Shown in pieces: positions 12,667 through 24,209 of a DNA stretch of 64,000 nt. The position numbers were made by a program, and so were the translations under genes. The DNA lies in the NCBI GenBank assembly GCA_008694505.1, contig VZDJ01004378.1, forward strand, positions 10,787,472-10,851,471, read 5' to 3'. The notes beneath the pieces were generated by a model that was given only the letters and a program-made list of their open reading frames with translations, had not been told where the DNA came from and ran no database searches. The DNA is from Cyanoderma ruficeps. Taxonomy: Eukaryota; Chordata; Aves; Passeriformes; Timaliidae. Numbering within the stretch: position 1 is the stretch's first letter; each line of letters starts with the position of its first letter.

Positions 12667-13303
12667 GTACAGTGCGGCGGTCCGGTGTGTGTCAGGATCC
12701 GTGTCCTGCATTGCCTGTCCAGCCCTGGCATCAGAGCCACAGTGAAGGTATGGTTCAGTATTCTGAGATACTTCCCTGATCCTGTGGGTCCTTGTCCCAC
12801 AGAAGCGTGAACAGTGGTGAGAAATAAAAGGGATGGACTCTGGTGGGGGACATCAGCTTTATTAAGTCTATGCGGAACTCCTTCACACCCAGACAGTCAG
12901 CCCGCCAAAGCCGGCTTTCCTCTCTGTACAGCACCCTAAGTATGGGGCTGGAAAAATGGGAAGGGGACAGCTTGAAACCAATCCAAAGGGTGAAGGGAGT
13001 GACTCAGAACATGAAGGACAGTCAATAGAACAAATCCATAAATCAAGGGAGGAGAGAACAAGGACCCTGCCCAATCCCTCGACATCCTCACTAGAACCTT
13101 CTAGACATCAGGGTGAGGCTGTAAGATGATGGACAGGACCCATAATTGTGATTGACATTTTACAATCACTCAGGGGAAACCAAGAAGGGTTTAACATGTG
13201 GCTACATGAGACAAACCATTGCAACTTATATAAAACAGTATAAAACAAAGAACACCTGCATACAGAAAACTTGTAAACCCAAAAACACACCACAACAATA
13301 CAG
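12667..13303 (-). mobile_element. solo LTR (family A, minus-strand copy)
   Basis: The LTR is 12673-13297 and, read on the minus strand, begins TGTTGTGGTGTG and ends CCGCA. Flanks give GTACAG at 12667-12672 and ATACAG at 13298-13303, a 6-bp target duplication with one mismatch. AATAAA lies on the minus strand at 12858-12863, and a TATA-like CATACTTAG is near 12933. It is the same family as the plus-strand copy at 15514-16109: in the best-conserved block (minus-strand reading of about 13142-13199 against about 15592-15649) 58 aligned bases differ at three positions. This copy carries an extra segment of about 20 bases containing TATATAAG near 13230. No internal viral sequence adjoins it. Confidence 0.82.
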
Positions 13304-15507
13304 TTTGTCTAAGTCAGAGCATGAGTACCTGAGATCAGTTTTAGCTCCAGATCTAGGCCCCTATACACACCCTCCCCAGCAGCTCTGTTTGCACAGCATG
13401 TCCTTGATCATCATCCTAAAGTCCTCAGGACATGGAACTGGAAGCTCCTTGCATTGGCACCCATGAAAGAGACAAGTCCATAGCTGTTCAGACAAAAAGT
13501 AGTGGCATGGCATTTGTCCTTTGCAAAGGGGCTTACTGAGTAGAAAAACAAACTCAAACATCACCCCAGGCATAACAACGCTGCATATGGCCGTGATGGG
13601 GATCCAACCAAAGCTACAAAATTGTGCTCAGTATTATGAGATAAGGGGAAGAACAACCTAACTGCTCAATACCCCATAAGAATGAGGAAACAAAATTATT
13701 TACTTTTGAGCATTGAAAAATAACCATGCTAAAAACAAACCAATTTAGAAAAGCAATTTTTACAGAGAGAGAAAATATTGAGAGTCTTTGCAAATAATTA
13801 AGCAGTGTAATTGAAGATTATCTTTACTTAATAAAGAGAAAGGTTAGGCATCTCCAGAGCTTTAGAAGACTGTTCTGTTATTATGCCACAATTGATAGGA
13901 ATTTAATTGTTCCACTTGAAGATTATTTGCCTCTTATCCTCATGATTATATCCTTTTGGCTCACAAATTGAAACTAGTTATCAGCAAAAGTTATTAATTT
14001 CTCTTAGAGAGTTTTCTTTTGAGATCTTGTGCTGAGACACTAGTCTTGAATACCTTTCTTCTGTAATTTATAGAGAATGGCTGGTGTCCCTCTCAAATTT
14101 ACCCAGTTCATGTATTCTTTACCACAGGCTAATGGTTTCATCCATCTCAGAGGAGCAAAAAAGCTCTTAAATTTAAAAATTAAAAGTCCTTTCCTTTCTC
14201 TGAAAAGGTAACTTGGTTGAAAGAATACAAGAGGTCTCTGTTTAGCAAAAAGTTGCAAATGAGATAGATGTCCCTAGATAGCTCTAAAAATCTTGAGCTT
14301 GATGTTCCGATTGGGAATCACCTGCAATCCACATGCCGCTGTAGCCTCAGGCACTGATGTTCATCATTCCTATTCCAATGGTCACAAAGGGATCAAGGCA
14401 TAAACTGCATTGGATTGAAGCATATAGATATAGATATAGATATGTAGCATGCAGACTATATCTTTTGTTTGCATTGTCTTTTAACACAAGAATCATTACA
14501 TTCCCGACTTCAATGGCAAACACAAGACTCCTATAATCACACAGAAAGCAACCACCTCTATGCTTGCTCAAGACTAGGATTACCTTTGTTTTCATGCTCT
14601 TCATTTCCCACCACTATTGTGCTTTTTAGCATAATACAAGCCTAAAATGATTCTATACTTGCCAATTGGTGGCCCGCCATGAGAGCCAATTTAAGCAGTT
14701 AGCAAAATCCCCCATCTGGTATCTGGACTTCCAATGTACGTCCAGCACATTAGCACAGCTGAGCTTCCAGCTGAGACCCTCTGCATTTCCACCAGGTGAG
14801 CCAAAATACTAAGCCAGGAGGCGCTTTACTAAACCTGTCTCAGCTGGAAGTTGGTCTCTGCAATATTTTTCAGTGTTATTAAATTAGTTCATTCCATTCA
14901 CAGATTCAGATGCTATTTTAGAACAGTTTTACTCTTTTCCCCAGGCAACCTGGTTTTTTATTACAAGCTATTTTTGTATGAATCTTGTTCTGCAGTTTTC
15001 TTGGAAGAAAGAAAAATGGTCTCTGAGCTTAAGGTGTGCTCAGTGCCTGCTGTTCACTGATTTATCATGTGAATTTGGCATGATGCCTTTTTTCTTTTGC
15101 TCAACTCTTATGTTGCTCCCTGAAAGCTTTGTTAAAAAGACCAATACCCAGGAAACATAGTACCTGTGATTTTTAAGGTATACATTGTGTAGTTAAAGAT
15201 TTTTGAAGTATGCGGGTTTTTTTCAGAAATTATCTTGTTAATGGCTCTCGAGTATTTTCCCTGATTCAAGAGAGGTGGCAATAATATCCATCATGAACAT
15301 ATCTGGAATGTCTCTTTTGGTGATACCACCATATCCAGTCTCATCCCTTTTTATTTTCAATACACTCTGTGGCTAAATGCTAGTGTTATTTGTAGGCCTA
15401 ATTCCTCCCACCTTTGGACACATAAAAGTATATTCAGAGTCTAACTTTAAAAGCATTGTCAGTTGGAAAGAATAAGCACTTTCATTTAAGTTTGGGCTTT
15501 CTTTGTT
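13304..15507. other. unannotated spacer between two inverted LTRs
   Basis: This is unique, AT-rich sequence between the two family-A LTRs. It contains a short TATAGA microsatellite at about 14425-14443. Despite being bracketed by inverted LTRs it shows no gag-, pol- or env-like frames, so it is host DNA and not a provirus interior. Confidence 0.6.
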
Positions 15508-16115
15508 AGCATCTGTTGTGGTGTGGTTTTGGGTTTTACCAGTTTCTGTACGCATCTGTTCTTTGTTTTACAATGGTTTCTCCCATGTACCCCATGTCAA
15601 ACCCTTCTTGGTTTCCCCTGAGTGATTGTCAGATGTCAATCACAATTATGGATCCTGTCCATCACTTTGCAGCCTCGCCCTGAAGCCTAGAAAGTTCTAG
15701 TGAGGATTTCGAGGGATTGGGCAGGGCCTCCGTTGTCCCCTCCCTTTAATGCATTGATTGGTTCTATTTATTGTCCTTTGTGTTCTGGGTCACTCTCTCC
15801 CCCTTCTGGATTGGTTCCAGGCTGTCCCCTTCCCATTTCCCCACCCCCATACTTAAGGCGCCGGACAGAGAGGGAAACCTGCTTTTGTGGGCACTCTCTC
15901 TGGGTGTGAACAAGCTTATTATGTGCTTAATAAACCCCAGCTGAACTTCTCACAAGAGTCCTTCCTTCTTCCTCATCACTGCTCAAGCTTCTGCCAAAGG
16001 CAAGAACCCACAGGATCAGGAATGTATCCTGGACCTTCACTGCAGCGTCGGTGCTCGAGCTAGCCAGAAACGAGACGCGGGTTCCCGAGAAACACACCGC
16101 ACCCCTGCAAGCACC
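15508..16115 (+). mobile_element. solo LTR (family A, plus-strand copy)
   Basis: The LTR is 15514-16109, about 596 bp, beginning TGTTGTGGTGTGG and ending CCCTGCA. The flanks AGCATC (15508-15513) and AGCACC (16110-16115) form a 6-bp target duplication with one mismatch. In order it contains inverted CCAAT motifs (ATTGG near 15758 and 15812), a TATA-like ACTTAAGG at 15851, AATAAA at 15929-15934, and then a U5 of about 175 bases with a CpG-richer end. It is homologous to the minus-strand LTR at 12673-13297. There is no coding sequence next to it. ERVK-like assignment is inferred from the 6-bp TSD. Confidence 0.87.
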
Positions 16116-16519
16116 TGTCAAAAGTTTTTGAAATCACTGCCTGTTTTGAGACAAGTGAAGGGACAATTGCATTGTCAGAAAGATCTCAAGTGATTGTGTA
16201 GAGGAAAGGAGCTTATTAAGTCAATTACCAAGGGTAAACAGAGGGAGTTCAGCCCTGATGGTTATATTTGTTTGCCTAGCAGCCAAAACGCTGCCAGCTG
16301 TTCATGCACATGGCCAATCACATCCTGGCCAGGGGCACAGCCTGACCAGCAATAAAAGCACATTTGGTAGAAGACAATCTCTGTGTATAGGTGCAAGATA
16401 TGTAGATTTGATGTTAAAGGTACTTTGAGCAGATGAATGTGGTATGGCTCAGAGCTGGTCATACTGAGGAATATTGGGGTTGGTGAAGAAAGCTATTGCA
16501 TGGTTAATTCCTCTTAAAA
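16116..16519. other. unannotated spacer
   Basis: Short unique sequence lies between the family-A LTR and a CR1 fragment. Nothing recognisable is seen. Confidence 0.6.
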
Positions 16520-16702
16520 ATAAGGAAAGCTGTTTTACTATGAGGGTCAACACAGGTTGGCCAGAGAGATTGTGGAGTCTCTGCCCCTGGAGGCATTCAA
16601 ACCCGAACTGGCCATGGCCCTGAGCAACCTCTTCTACCTGACTCTGCTTGGGCAAGGTGGGTCAGACTGGAGACATCCAGAAGTCCTTCCAATCTCTGCA
16701 CT
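16520..16702 (+). mobile_element. CR1 LINE, 3' end fragment
   Basis: This is a 5'-truncated fragment in plus orientation. It matches the end of the CR1 second ORF and the start of the 3' UTR: a stretch recalling FFTVRV is followed by GGTTGGCCAGAGAG and GTGGAGTCTCTGCCCCTGGA, then the segment before the tail with CTTCCAATCTCTGC. It is divergent, with indels, and lacks a clear ATTCTATG tail. CR1 is the dominant LINE of birds and is typically 5'-truncated. The fragment is non-functional. Confidence 0.85.
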
Positions 16703-19700
16703 TTTGAGACTTGGTGAAGTGTAAAGCACATGGAAGTGATGCGGACAACTGATTAAGTGGGAATGCCAGAAATGTGGAACATGCTGAAGGGTGTTGTTGA
16801 AGACCACAAGGGACATGAAATGTGGGTGGGGAAATGAGGCTGTTGTCAGTGGATTGTTAGGGTACTGTGCGGCTGTAAGAAGGATGATAAGAGTCCCCAT
16901 AAGACCATGGGCTTAGCAGTGTGGAGGGAATTTGAAGTACTGAAGAGGACACATAACAGATCATGGAGGAGGGATTCACAAGAAACAGATGGATATATTA
17001 CCAGAGAAGATGAGGAATATAGAGAATCTCTAGAAAAATGTGTCTTGTTTAGTTCCATGGTCCTGAGAGGCTTCCTATGTTTCAGCATGTTTTCAGTTCC
17101 TCAAATGTTTTCTACGCCTTTATTCAGAATCTTCACTGCTGGTTTGGTTTTATTCCCCAGTTGTTGTTATTGGGGTTTGGGGGCTTTTTCCTCCTGATTT
17201 TTTGTTTTAATGTCATACATCTCTGTGAGACCATTTCCAACTTTCTTGAGTTAATTGTAGGCAAGAGGTGTAACCTGCTTACCCTATGTTACTTTTTAAT
17301 TAATTCTTTCTGTCTGCATGATACTTTTTGATATAAATTACTTAGTTTGACTCTTTTTATTGTGGTTACAGGGTGCTAACGCACTTCCAGCATGTCATAG
17401 GAGACATTTCTATCAGAAGAGTTAAGCTTTGATCATGCTTTTCTTGTTATCCTTGTTGATTACCACTATTGGCATATTACTTGATTCCCCAGGTTTGTGA
17501 TCTGTTGTTTGGTCTGGTTCCATTCTCTCTTGTCTCTCCAGGTTCCTTGTTTGCTTTGCTTTCCTGTTTTGCTCTGCTTTGGTGTAAAAGATATTTCAAA
17601 ACTCATTAATTTCAAAAGCAAAGGTTTGTTTTACACATTTGCCTTTTTAACTTTTGGCAGTTTTAGTTCGTTTCATTACAAATGAGTCTTTGATATTCAT
17701 CAGAGATCCTGTGGTGAATTGTTTGCTATTAAATTCCTGGTTGAAATAGGAAGTAAGGTAAAATGACACTGCTTCAAAGAATCAGTGCTGAGAAAATGAG
17801 GAAAGCAGTAACTTCAGCATCAAGGTTTTGTCATGGCCAGGTGTGTTTCCACATTAATTTTCTGTACAGTTGTCATACTTCTCTCTGCATGAAAGTTTGC
17901 AGTCAGCTTCTAAACTCACACAGTGAGAAGTGCCTAGTTTTTATGGTGTTCGGGCCAGTGAAGGTCATTTCAGCTATTTGCCTGTGTCTCCCCTGTAGAG
18001 CCATATATTCACCACTCTGTTTTGTAATTTCCAGGATGCTCCTCATTATGTTAACTGCCTATGAACCTGTTCATTGGGTAAATGAAGTATTGATAAATGG
18101 GAACTAAAGTTATTTCCAATTATGAATGATAGTGCAAGTTTCTTGTCTGTGCCTGTCATCTTCCTCTAGTGTTCTCCTTATTGTTCTCCATATTATCAAG
18201 TGTTTGAAAATTATTTTTTTAACATGCTAAAATTTTTATATCAGTAGGTGGTTATTATAATTGAGATATGGTCATAAAATTGAAACAAAATTATCAAAAT
18301 AATTTACTGGTTTGCAAGAAATGTCTACCAGTAATATGAGCTGAGAATATTCTGTGCATAATAAATATAATTCCTCTTCAGAGGAGTTTAGTGAGGTACG
18401 TTTTGAATTTGTAAATATCAAACATGCTAACATAAGCTCACATCTTTTTGATGAGAATTAAAGGTACAGATTTCTTCGAGAAGTAGGGTCTTTATTTTAT
18501 CTTCCAGAGAACAGAATTTTAAAAAGTAGATCCCTGGAGAAAGTGAAATATCTTGAAGGAATCATGAGAAAATGGGGGGGAAAAAGAAACATCGGGGAAG
18601 AAAAGAAATGGGGGAAAAAGATAAAAAGAAATTGGTGTTGGGCATAAGGAAGATTAAGGACGGTATTCTGACTAGCGGCTTCAATTTGCAATGCAAAGTC
18701 TGTATTCCAAAGAAAACATATTAGGCTTATCCCTAGACTGAACCAGATTGAAAATTTGTGTTTTCTGGTCCTGAATGTTTCCCATAATAGTATTGTGCAA
18801 CTGAAACTGCCACAGTCTTCCTCTTCATCATCCCATGTTTTTTGTGAAAAGCGCAGCATCAGCCCTTTAGGGTCATGAGATAGGAAAATTGTTGCTGCAT
18901 TTCAACAATTTTACTAGTTTTCTTTACGCAATCTAATAGTGTGTTATAGCCAGAGCCTTCTCTGTCAAGTAAACACAAAAGATTTCCCTTTGCCTACTTC
19001 ATGTATTTTTCTGTACCTGGCAAGCAAGAAAAACCCATGGATTTTACTAGTTCTTAATAAATACTCAACAATGATATGAAGCAGCAGGGGAGATGCAAGA
19101 GGAATAATAATTCTATTAAATGAAAAGGAGTCCGACTAAGCCAGTTCATTTATGTTCAGGCAGGAGAAGGAATATGCCTGCATAAGATAAAAATAAACTG
19201 ATGAAATTTCTAATATTTATAGAATATTGCTTAAAAATCATTTCAATGTGAATAATGAATTGCCTTTAATCTTCCCATCTAAGCCAAGCTTACCTTCAAG
19301 TCTGCACTCTTACCCCATTTCTTTTGAGGGAACTCCTCCCAGTTTCTGCATGAGGGAGAAGGCAGGGAATTGGGGGACCTCCCACCCTTGGGGCTGGAAA
19401 GGCATCAATAGAAATTACTTACTCCCCAGTCTAATTCCTTATATTTCTGGAGCTGTAGCAGGGAAGCATTTCTAATCAGAATGTCGCCTTAAGGGAGAGC
19501 CCCATGCTGCCAGCATGGCTCTGCAACGTCCCAAGGGCCAAACAGCAAAAAACTGTTCTCAGGAGATTGCTTACCTGAGGAGCACTGCACCGCTGCACCA
19601 AAAATCCACTAGATACAGTGAAAATATTTACATTTCATGCACAGTTTAACAATAAAGAATAATGTTCCACTCCCTGCCAAGCAGAAGCAGACATCAGTTG

Positions 19701-22700
19701 CTTCAGTACCAACATCAGTGTTGGGTCATTTTTGGGAAACCAGAAGAATATAGTTCACTACAGTGGTCTAATTCACAGCTCTTGCTAGTGGTGTGGTGCT
19801 GCAGCAAACCTGTAAGAGCTTGGATATTCTGGATTCACAGGTCACATCATAGCTATTCACCTCTCATTGCCACTATTTCAGATTCTGAGGGTTGGACAAT
19901 AGTTAACTGAGTCTGAAGCTAGCATAGAAATTTGTCATTTTGTACTAAGTTTTCCTCCAAAATGCCCATCTGCTGGCCCACTCATCAATACATAGTTGTT
20001 ATTCCAGCAGGAAAAAGGCTACTTATAGACACTTGGCCACACTTCAGCTCCAGTATTGTCACTTGGCTTTGGCTGAAACACGTTTCAGTGCTGACTGAAA
20101 GGTGGATGCTCAGAATGAGACAGCTGCTTTCTGACCTGGCACCAGCTGGCCTGGCCACACTGCTCCCCTCTTCACCACACCCAGCTCATGCCTGTCCAGC
20201 ACTGATGGCTGGACACACCCATGTCACCGACTTTCCTTTGTCTTTTGCATGCTAACAGCCTGAACACACAAAACCTGGTCTTCCTGAGCCTCATTTGATA
20301 TATTTAGAGTGTTTAAGCCTTGTTATAACACTTTTCATTGTGTTTACATGTTGGATTGTAGATGAGACCAAGAGCATGAAACAACTGTCATCATCACAGG
20401 TCCCAGTTAAACCCATGTACTGCCAACTTGATGATCAGAGCTGTTATTTCCTCACCAATGCATAACAAAGCTGGGATGGGTTGGCGGCAAATGTGCATAG
20501 GGGAGTAGTCATTACGACAGGGATAGAAAAAAAAAGGAACGAGTTGGACACGGGAATGGAGGAGGAAGAACAGAAGATTGTAGGGATGTAGTTGGGTTTG
20601 GTACAGCTTATAAGGCATTTGGTACCTGCAGGGTGTCACAGCTAAACCTTCCCTTTGCACAATGCACCTGTGGGTGGTAGAAGAGCCCTCCTACTCTCAG
20701 ATTAACCTAGTCCATGGATTTTCAGGGAGGTCACCTTCCAGCCTTCATCTTTCTAAAAATTCTTCAATGACTCAAAAAAAATCTGGGCAATGTATTCTTA
20801 TAATTATGTCATGGTTCATAAAATTTTTTTTTTTTGACTTCTAGAAAATCATACCAATGCCTCTGGTGTAACACCTGTTCTAAACAGGGACTTTCCTCTG
20901 CAGCTGGCTACTCAAGCAAAACTTCACTGTCCTCATAGGGGAGCTACTGATATGCCCAGCTAAGGCACATGGAAAGGGAGTCCACTAGAAATTGAGGTAC
21001 TATGTTAAACTGGTCTTTTGACATTGGGCTAATAGGATCCTGAGCAGTGATGTCAATGACATTTCCCTGCTCTATAGCAGCTACTGTGGAATATACTTTC
21101 CATATCCTAGTGCCTCACTTCAGCATCCTTAGTGTCAAATCACTACTGGTCTCTTGGAGGAACAAAAAGATGAGAATTACTCACTTTTCTGCTAAATTAC
21201 CCTAAGATTGCAAGAGTAATATCTGTGATAAAACCTGAAAATTGTCTGTTCATACACACTTATGTCCAGGACCTATCACTGGTTATGTTTTGATGTTTAC
21301 GTCCCTCCTCTAATTTCACTTTTTGACTTGCTTCACCTTCTGTCTTCAGTCTCTCATGGATCATCATTTGCACATTCCCATGCAAACAGCTCACTAAATG
21401 GAGGGATGTGGGTCCAGCACTCTGCTGGGCTCTTTCAGTGCCAATGCCTGAAATTGCCAGGGTTGAGCTCCTGGAAGGCTGTACAACTACCTGCCTGCTC
21501 TGTCTTCAAGTGGACAGGAGTTGCATCAAACAGTCAGGAGCTCCCCCTGGACTGTGCTTGCCAGCTGTCCAAAACTGCTTCCAGTTGGGATGTGATGCTA
21601 GCTTACAGGGCAGAGTAAGGTGTGGGAATAGATGCAGGTGACCCATGGCAAGGGCAATTCACTCTTTCATTCAGAGATGAAGAAGAAAAAATACAGAACA
21701 CAGCATGCTGTCTATATTCACTCCTAGAATGTATAATTTGTCAAAATAATGTTCTTTTAATACCCAATTAGACTTTCTTGCCAGCCTGAGGCACTAGTAC
21801 TTCTTATTGTTAATCAAGACCCCTGTTGCCAGGGTAAGTTCTCCTGTACAGCAGCCACGTTCTCCCACTTCAATGAGGTAGGGAAAAAGCAGCCTGATTT
21901 TGAGACAGTTATTTTTACAGGATACCTACTATTTGTAGATATCTATATTTTCTACCTTCTGGAAGAAATTTGTGAAATTCTGAGTATGTTGTGCTATGAT
22001 TTTAGAGATTATTCAAACACCCTATGGAAAAGCTTTACAGAAAAACCTGTGTCAGTAGCTAAATAAATAATGTGTAGGGAGCAGATACAAATTTGGGTTG
22101 TAGTGAGGAAGGAAATGTTGGAAAAGAGGGTGAAGCAATGCAGCACTCCTTTAGTTCAATCTTCTGCAGTCAAACAAAAGCAGTTTTAGATCCACATTCA
22201 GTAATTTAAATCTGCTGACCTTCAATTCTCACTTTAACATCTATAAGGCAATGTGAAATCCATATTTCAGGTAAATATGTGACCTTGTTCCAGAGGAAAC
22301 TTGGTAAGCTAGAGACTGAGGGGATGTGGCAAGGGATAGTCCGTTAAATAAAGCTATGGAATGAAGGACATTCCCTTTAATACAAATATTTCACCTCTTG
22401 ATATTTACTGTGAAGGTTGTGGCTGTGAAATCTTTCCCTTTGTGCATGGACATTTTTCACAGTTCCCATTTTCATTTTTTCTGTATGCTCTTATTAAAAT
22501 TCACATCACACCATAGTTCAGTTCTATTGAAAAAAAAAATCCCACTGTATTCTTTCTCTAATACATTCCTGTGCGCAGTTTTGGTAGCACTTACCTCCAT
22601 TGATATTGTTAAAGTTTCATAGCAAGCCTTCACACTGTTCTGCTTTTGTGTAATCTTTATAGTAATAGGGGTAATTCAATAATATTCACACTGCCAAGTG

Positions 22701-23558
22701 AAGAAGCCCATAATGTAAAACTCAATTACCTTTTCCATTCCTTTTCTCAGTTGCTCTTCTGCTGTGCTTAGTCTTTTATCTTCTTCACTGTAAACAGGTA
22801 GCTTATTTAAATTTAATAGACACCACTGCCTTCCTCGTTCCTTTTTTTTCCTTTGAACCTTCTAGACACTCTCATGAGATGTTCATTCACCTTTGTGTAA
22901 TACCATAGTAATAGTAATACAGGGGAAAAAATGTAATGATTGCATAAAAGCTACAGTAAACGCCTAATGAACAATTTGTTTATGAGGAATTTTGCTTGGA
23001 TTCCTAACTGCACTTTGGTAAATTATGCAAATTAAATATTCATTACTTTGTACTTCATTAGTTCACATTTGGAATTTTTTTTCTTCTTTATAGTAGCCTG
23101 GGGTAAAGGTTTCTTTTAATATGGCTTATTCTATTATTTTTCCAGAAAATCTTTATTTAAAATGTTAAAGGAAAGTTGTATTTATTCCACAACAGCCCAG
23201 AATATCCATATATTCCAGAGACTGAGTATTTTCTCCCACAAGAATATTATGTATGTTCACAAATTGTTCAGAGTTCTTATTTCAACAACCAAAGTAACTA
23301 AATATTTAAACTGATTTTTGCAGTAAGTTTGCTTACTGATGATATCCCCACTCGGAAAGAATTACAATTCCATTAGCATGAGCAATGTCTGACAAATGGG
23401 GAAGAACAAAGCACGTGTTCCGCACTGTTGCCTTGCATTGCTCACAGTCAGCGCTGGCTGTGACCCTTCAAGCGGGTTCATTTGGTGCAGGAGGCAGGTG
23501 CTGCCCACCAGCCTTGAGAAAGTGGAAGGAGCTACAAGGAAGGTGGAAGCTGGGGGTC
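16703..23558. other. unannotated DNA, no gene seen
   Basis: The short frames here (for example 17763-18107 plus, 18497-18859 minus, 21262-21618 plus) show no domain and no convincing splice context. A long T run lies at about 20825-20835. A POU-octamer-containing block at 22960-23090 is listed separately. Otherwise nothing is recognised. Confidence 0.55.
22960..23090. promoter_or_regulatory. candidate enhancer-like element with POU octamer
   Basis: A perfect octamer motif ATGCAAAT lies at 23025-23032 and runs directly into TAAATATTCATTAC, giving an octamer followed by AT-rich homeodomain cores. The surrounding 130 bases are repeat-free. This is typical of conserved developmental regulatory DNA, but a single octamer is also expected by chance at this scale, so the call is weak. 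Confidence 0.25.
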
Positions 23559-23564
23559 CAGTAG

Positions 23565-24207
23565 TGTGATATGTTTTTATGTTAAATGGGTTGTTTTGTG
23601 GTCCACTACGCTAATAATTTAGTCGTAAGTTGTACCACCACCCCTTTTTCCTGTACTGTTAGTACTACCTAGATTGCATTCACCTATTTAGCTGTCAATC
23701 CTTCCCTAACCCTGCCTTTTCTTCCAGACTGTTCCCTATCAATCTCTCAATCTTCCAATCTTCCACGCCTTACTACTTGTTTAGATTGTTCCCCTCCCTC
23801 TATGTTTTGTTATTGGTTTCAGTATTGTACTTCCCGCCTTGTTCCCCTCTCCCTATTGGATCCTTACCCTGTACTCTGCCCCCAGAGCAGTCCCTTAAAG
23901 CTCACTGTCCTGCCCTGAGAGAGGAACATTTTCTTTACTTTTCTTTTAGAGATTTTTAGTCCTAGCCTCTGCTCTGTTTTCGAGTTGATATAATAAAGGA
24001 TTCTAGGATCTGCAAGCGAGGCCCATCCCCCATTCTTTATGCTGATCCGCCGGTGACTGCCTGGGACACACGAGACCCTGGGGGAACGTGTTGCACCCCC
24101 ATGAAGAGCAGTAATATTGAAGAGTGACGTGACACAGTAGCCCTGGTTGCCCCCTGAAGGAAGCCGGCCATGGGATTGTGCCTGCCCACAAGACCCTGAC
24201 CAACACA
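23565..24207 (+). mobile_element. solo LTR (family B)
   Basis: This LTR-like unit begins TGTGATATG and ends near CCAACACA. It has a pyrimidine-rich U3 with inverted CCAAT motifs (ATTGG near 23808 and 23853), a TATA-like CCCTTAAAG at about 23891, and AATAAA at about 23993-23998. A CpG-bearing R/U5 part of about 210 bases follows, with words such as GATCCGCCGGTGACTGCC. The flanks do not give a clean target duplication (CAGTAG against CAGAAT at best), so the exact right end is uncertain by a few bases. No primer binding site or viral coding sequence follows. The signal order resembles that of the family-A LTR. Confidence 0.77.
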
Positions 24208-24209
24208 CA

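Larger units (their letters stand above)
5705..12672. other. unannotated AT-rich DNA
   Basis: No gene is seen. A minus-strand 111-codon frame (7895-8230) is rich in hydrophobic residues but has no recognisable family and uses a GTG start. A 113-codon minus frame at 12237-12578 also shows no domain. Two sub-regions look like conserved non-coding DNA and are listed separately. The sequence 12240-12672 is somewhat GC-richer and may be the remains of an older repeat that I cannot name. Confidence 0.5.

Noticed and set aside
13304..15507. Interval between inverted LTRs considered as a provirus interior
   Set aside because: LTRs are in opposite orientation with different target duplications and no gag-, pol- or env-like frame lies between them.
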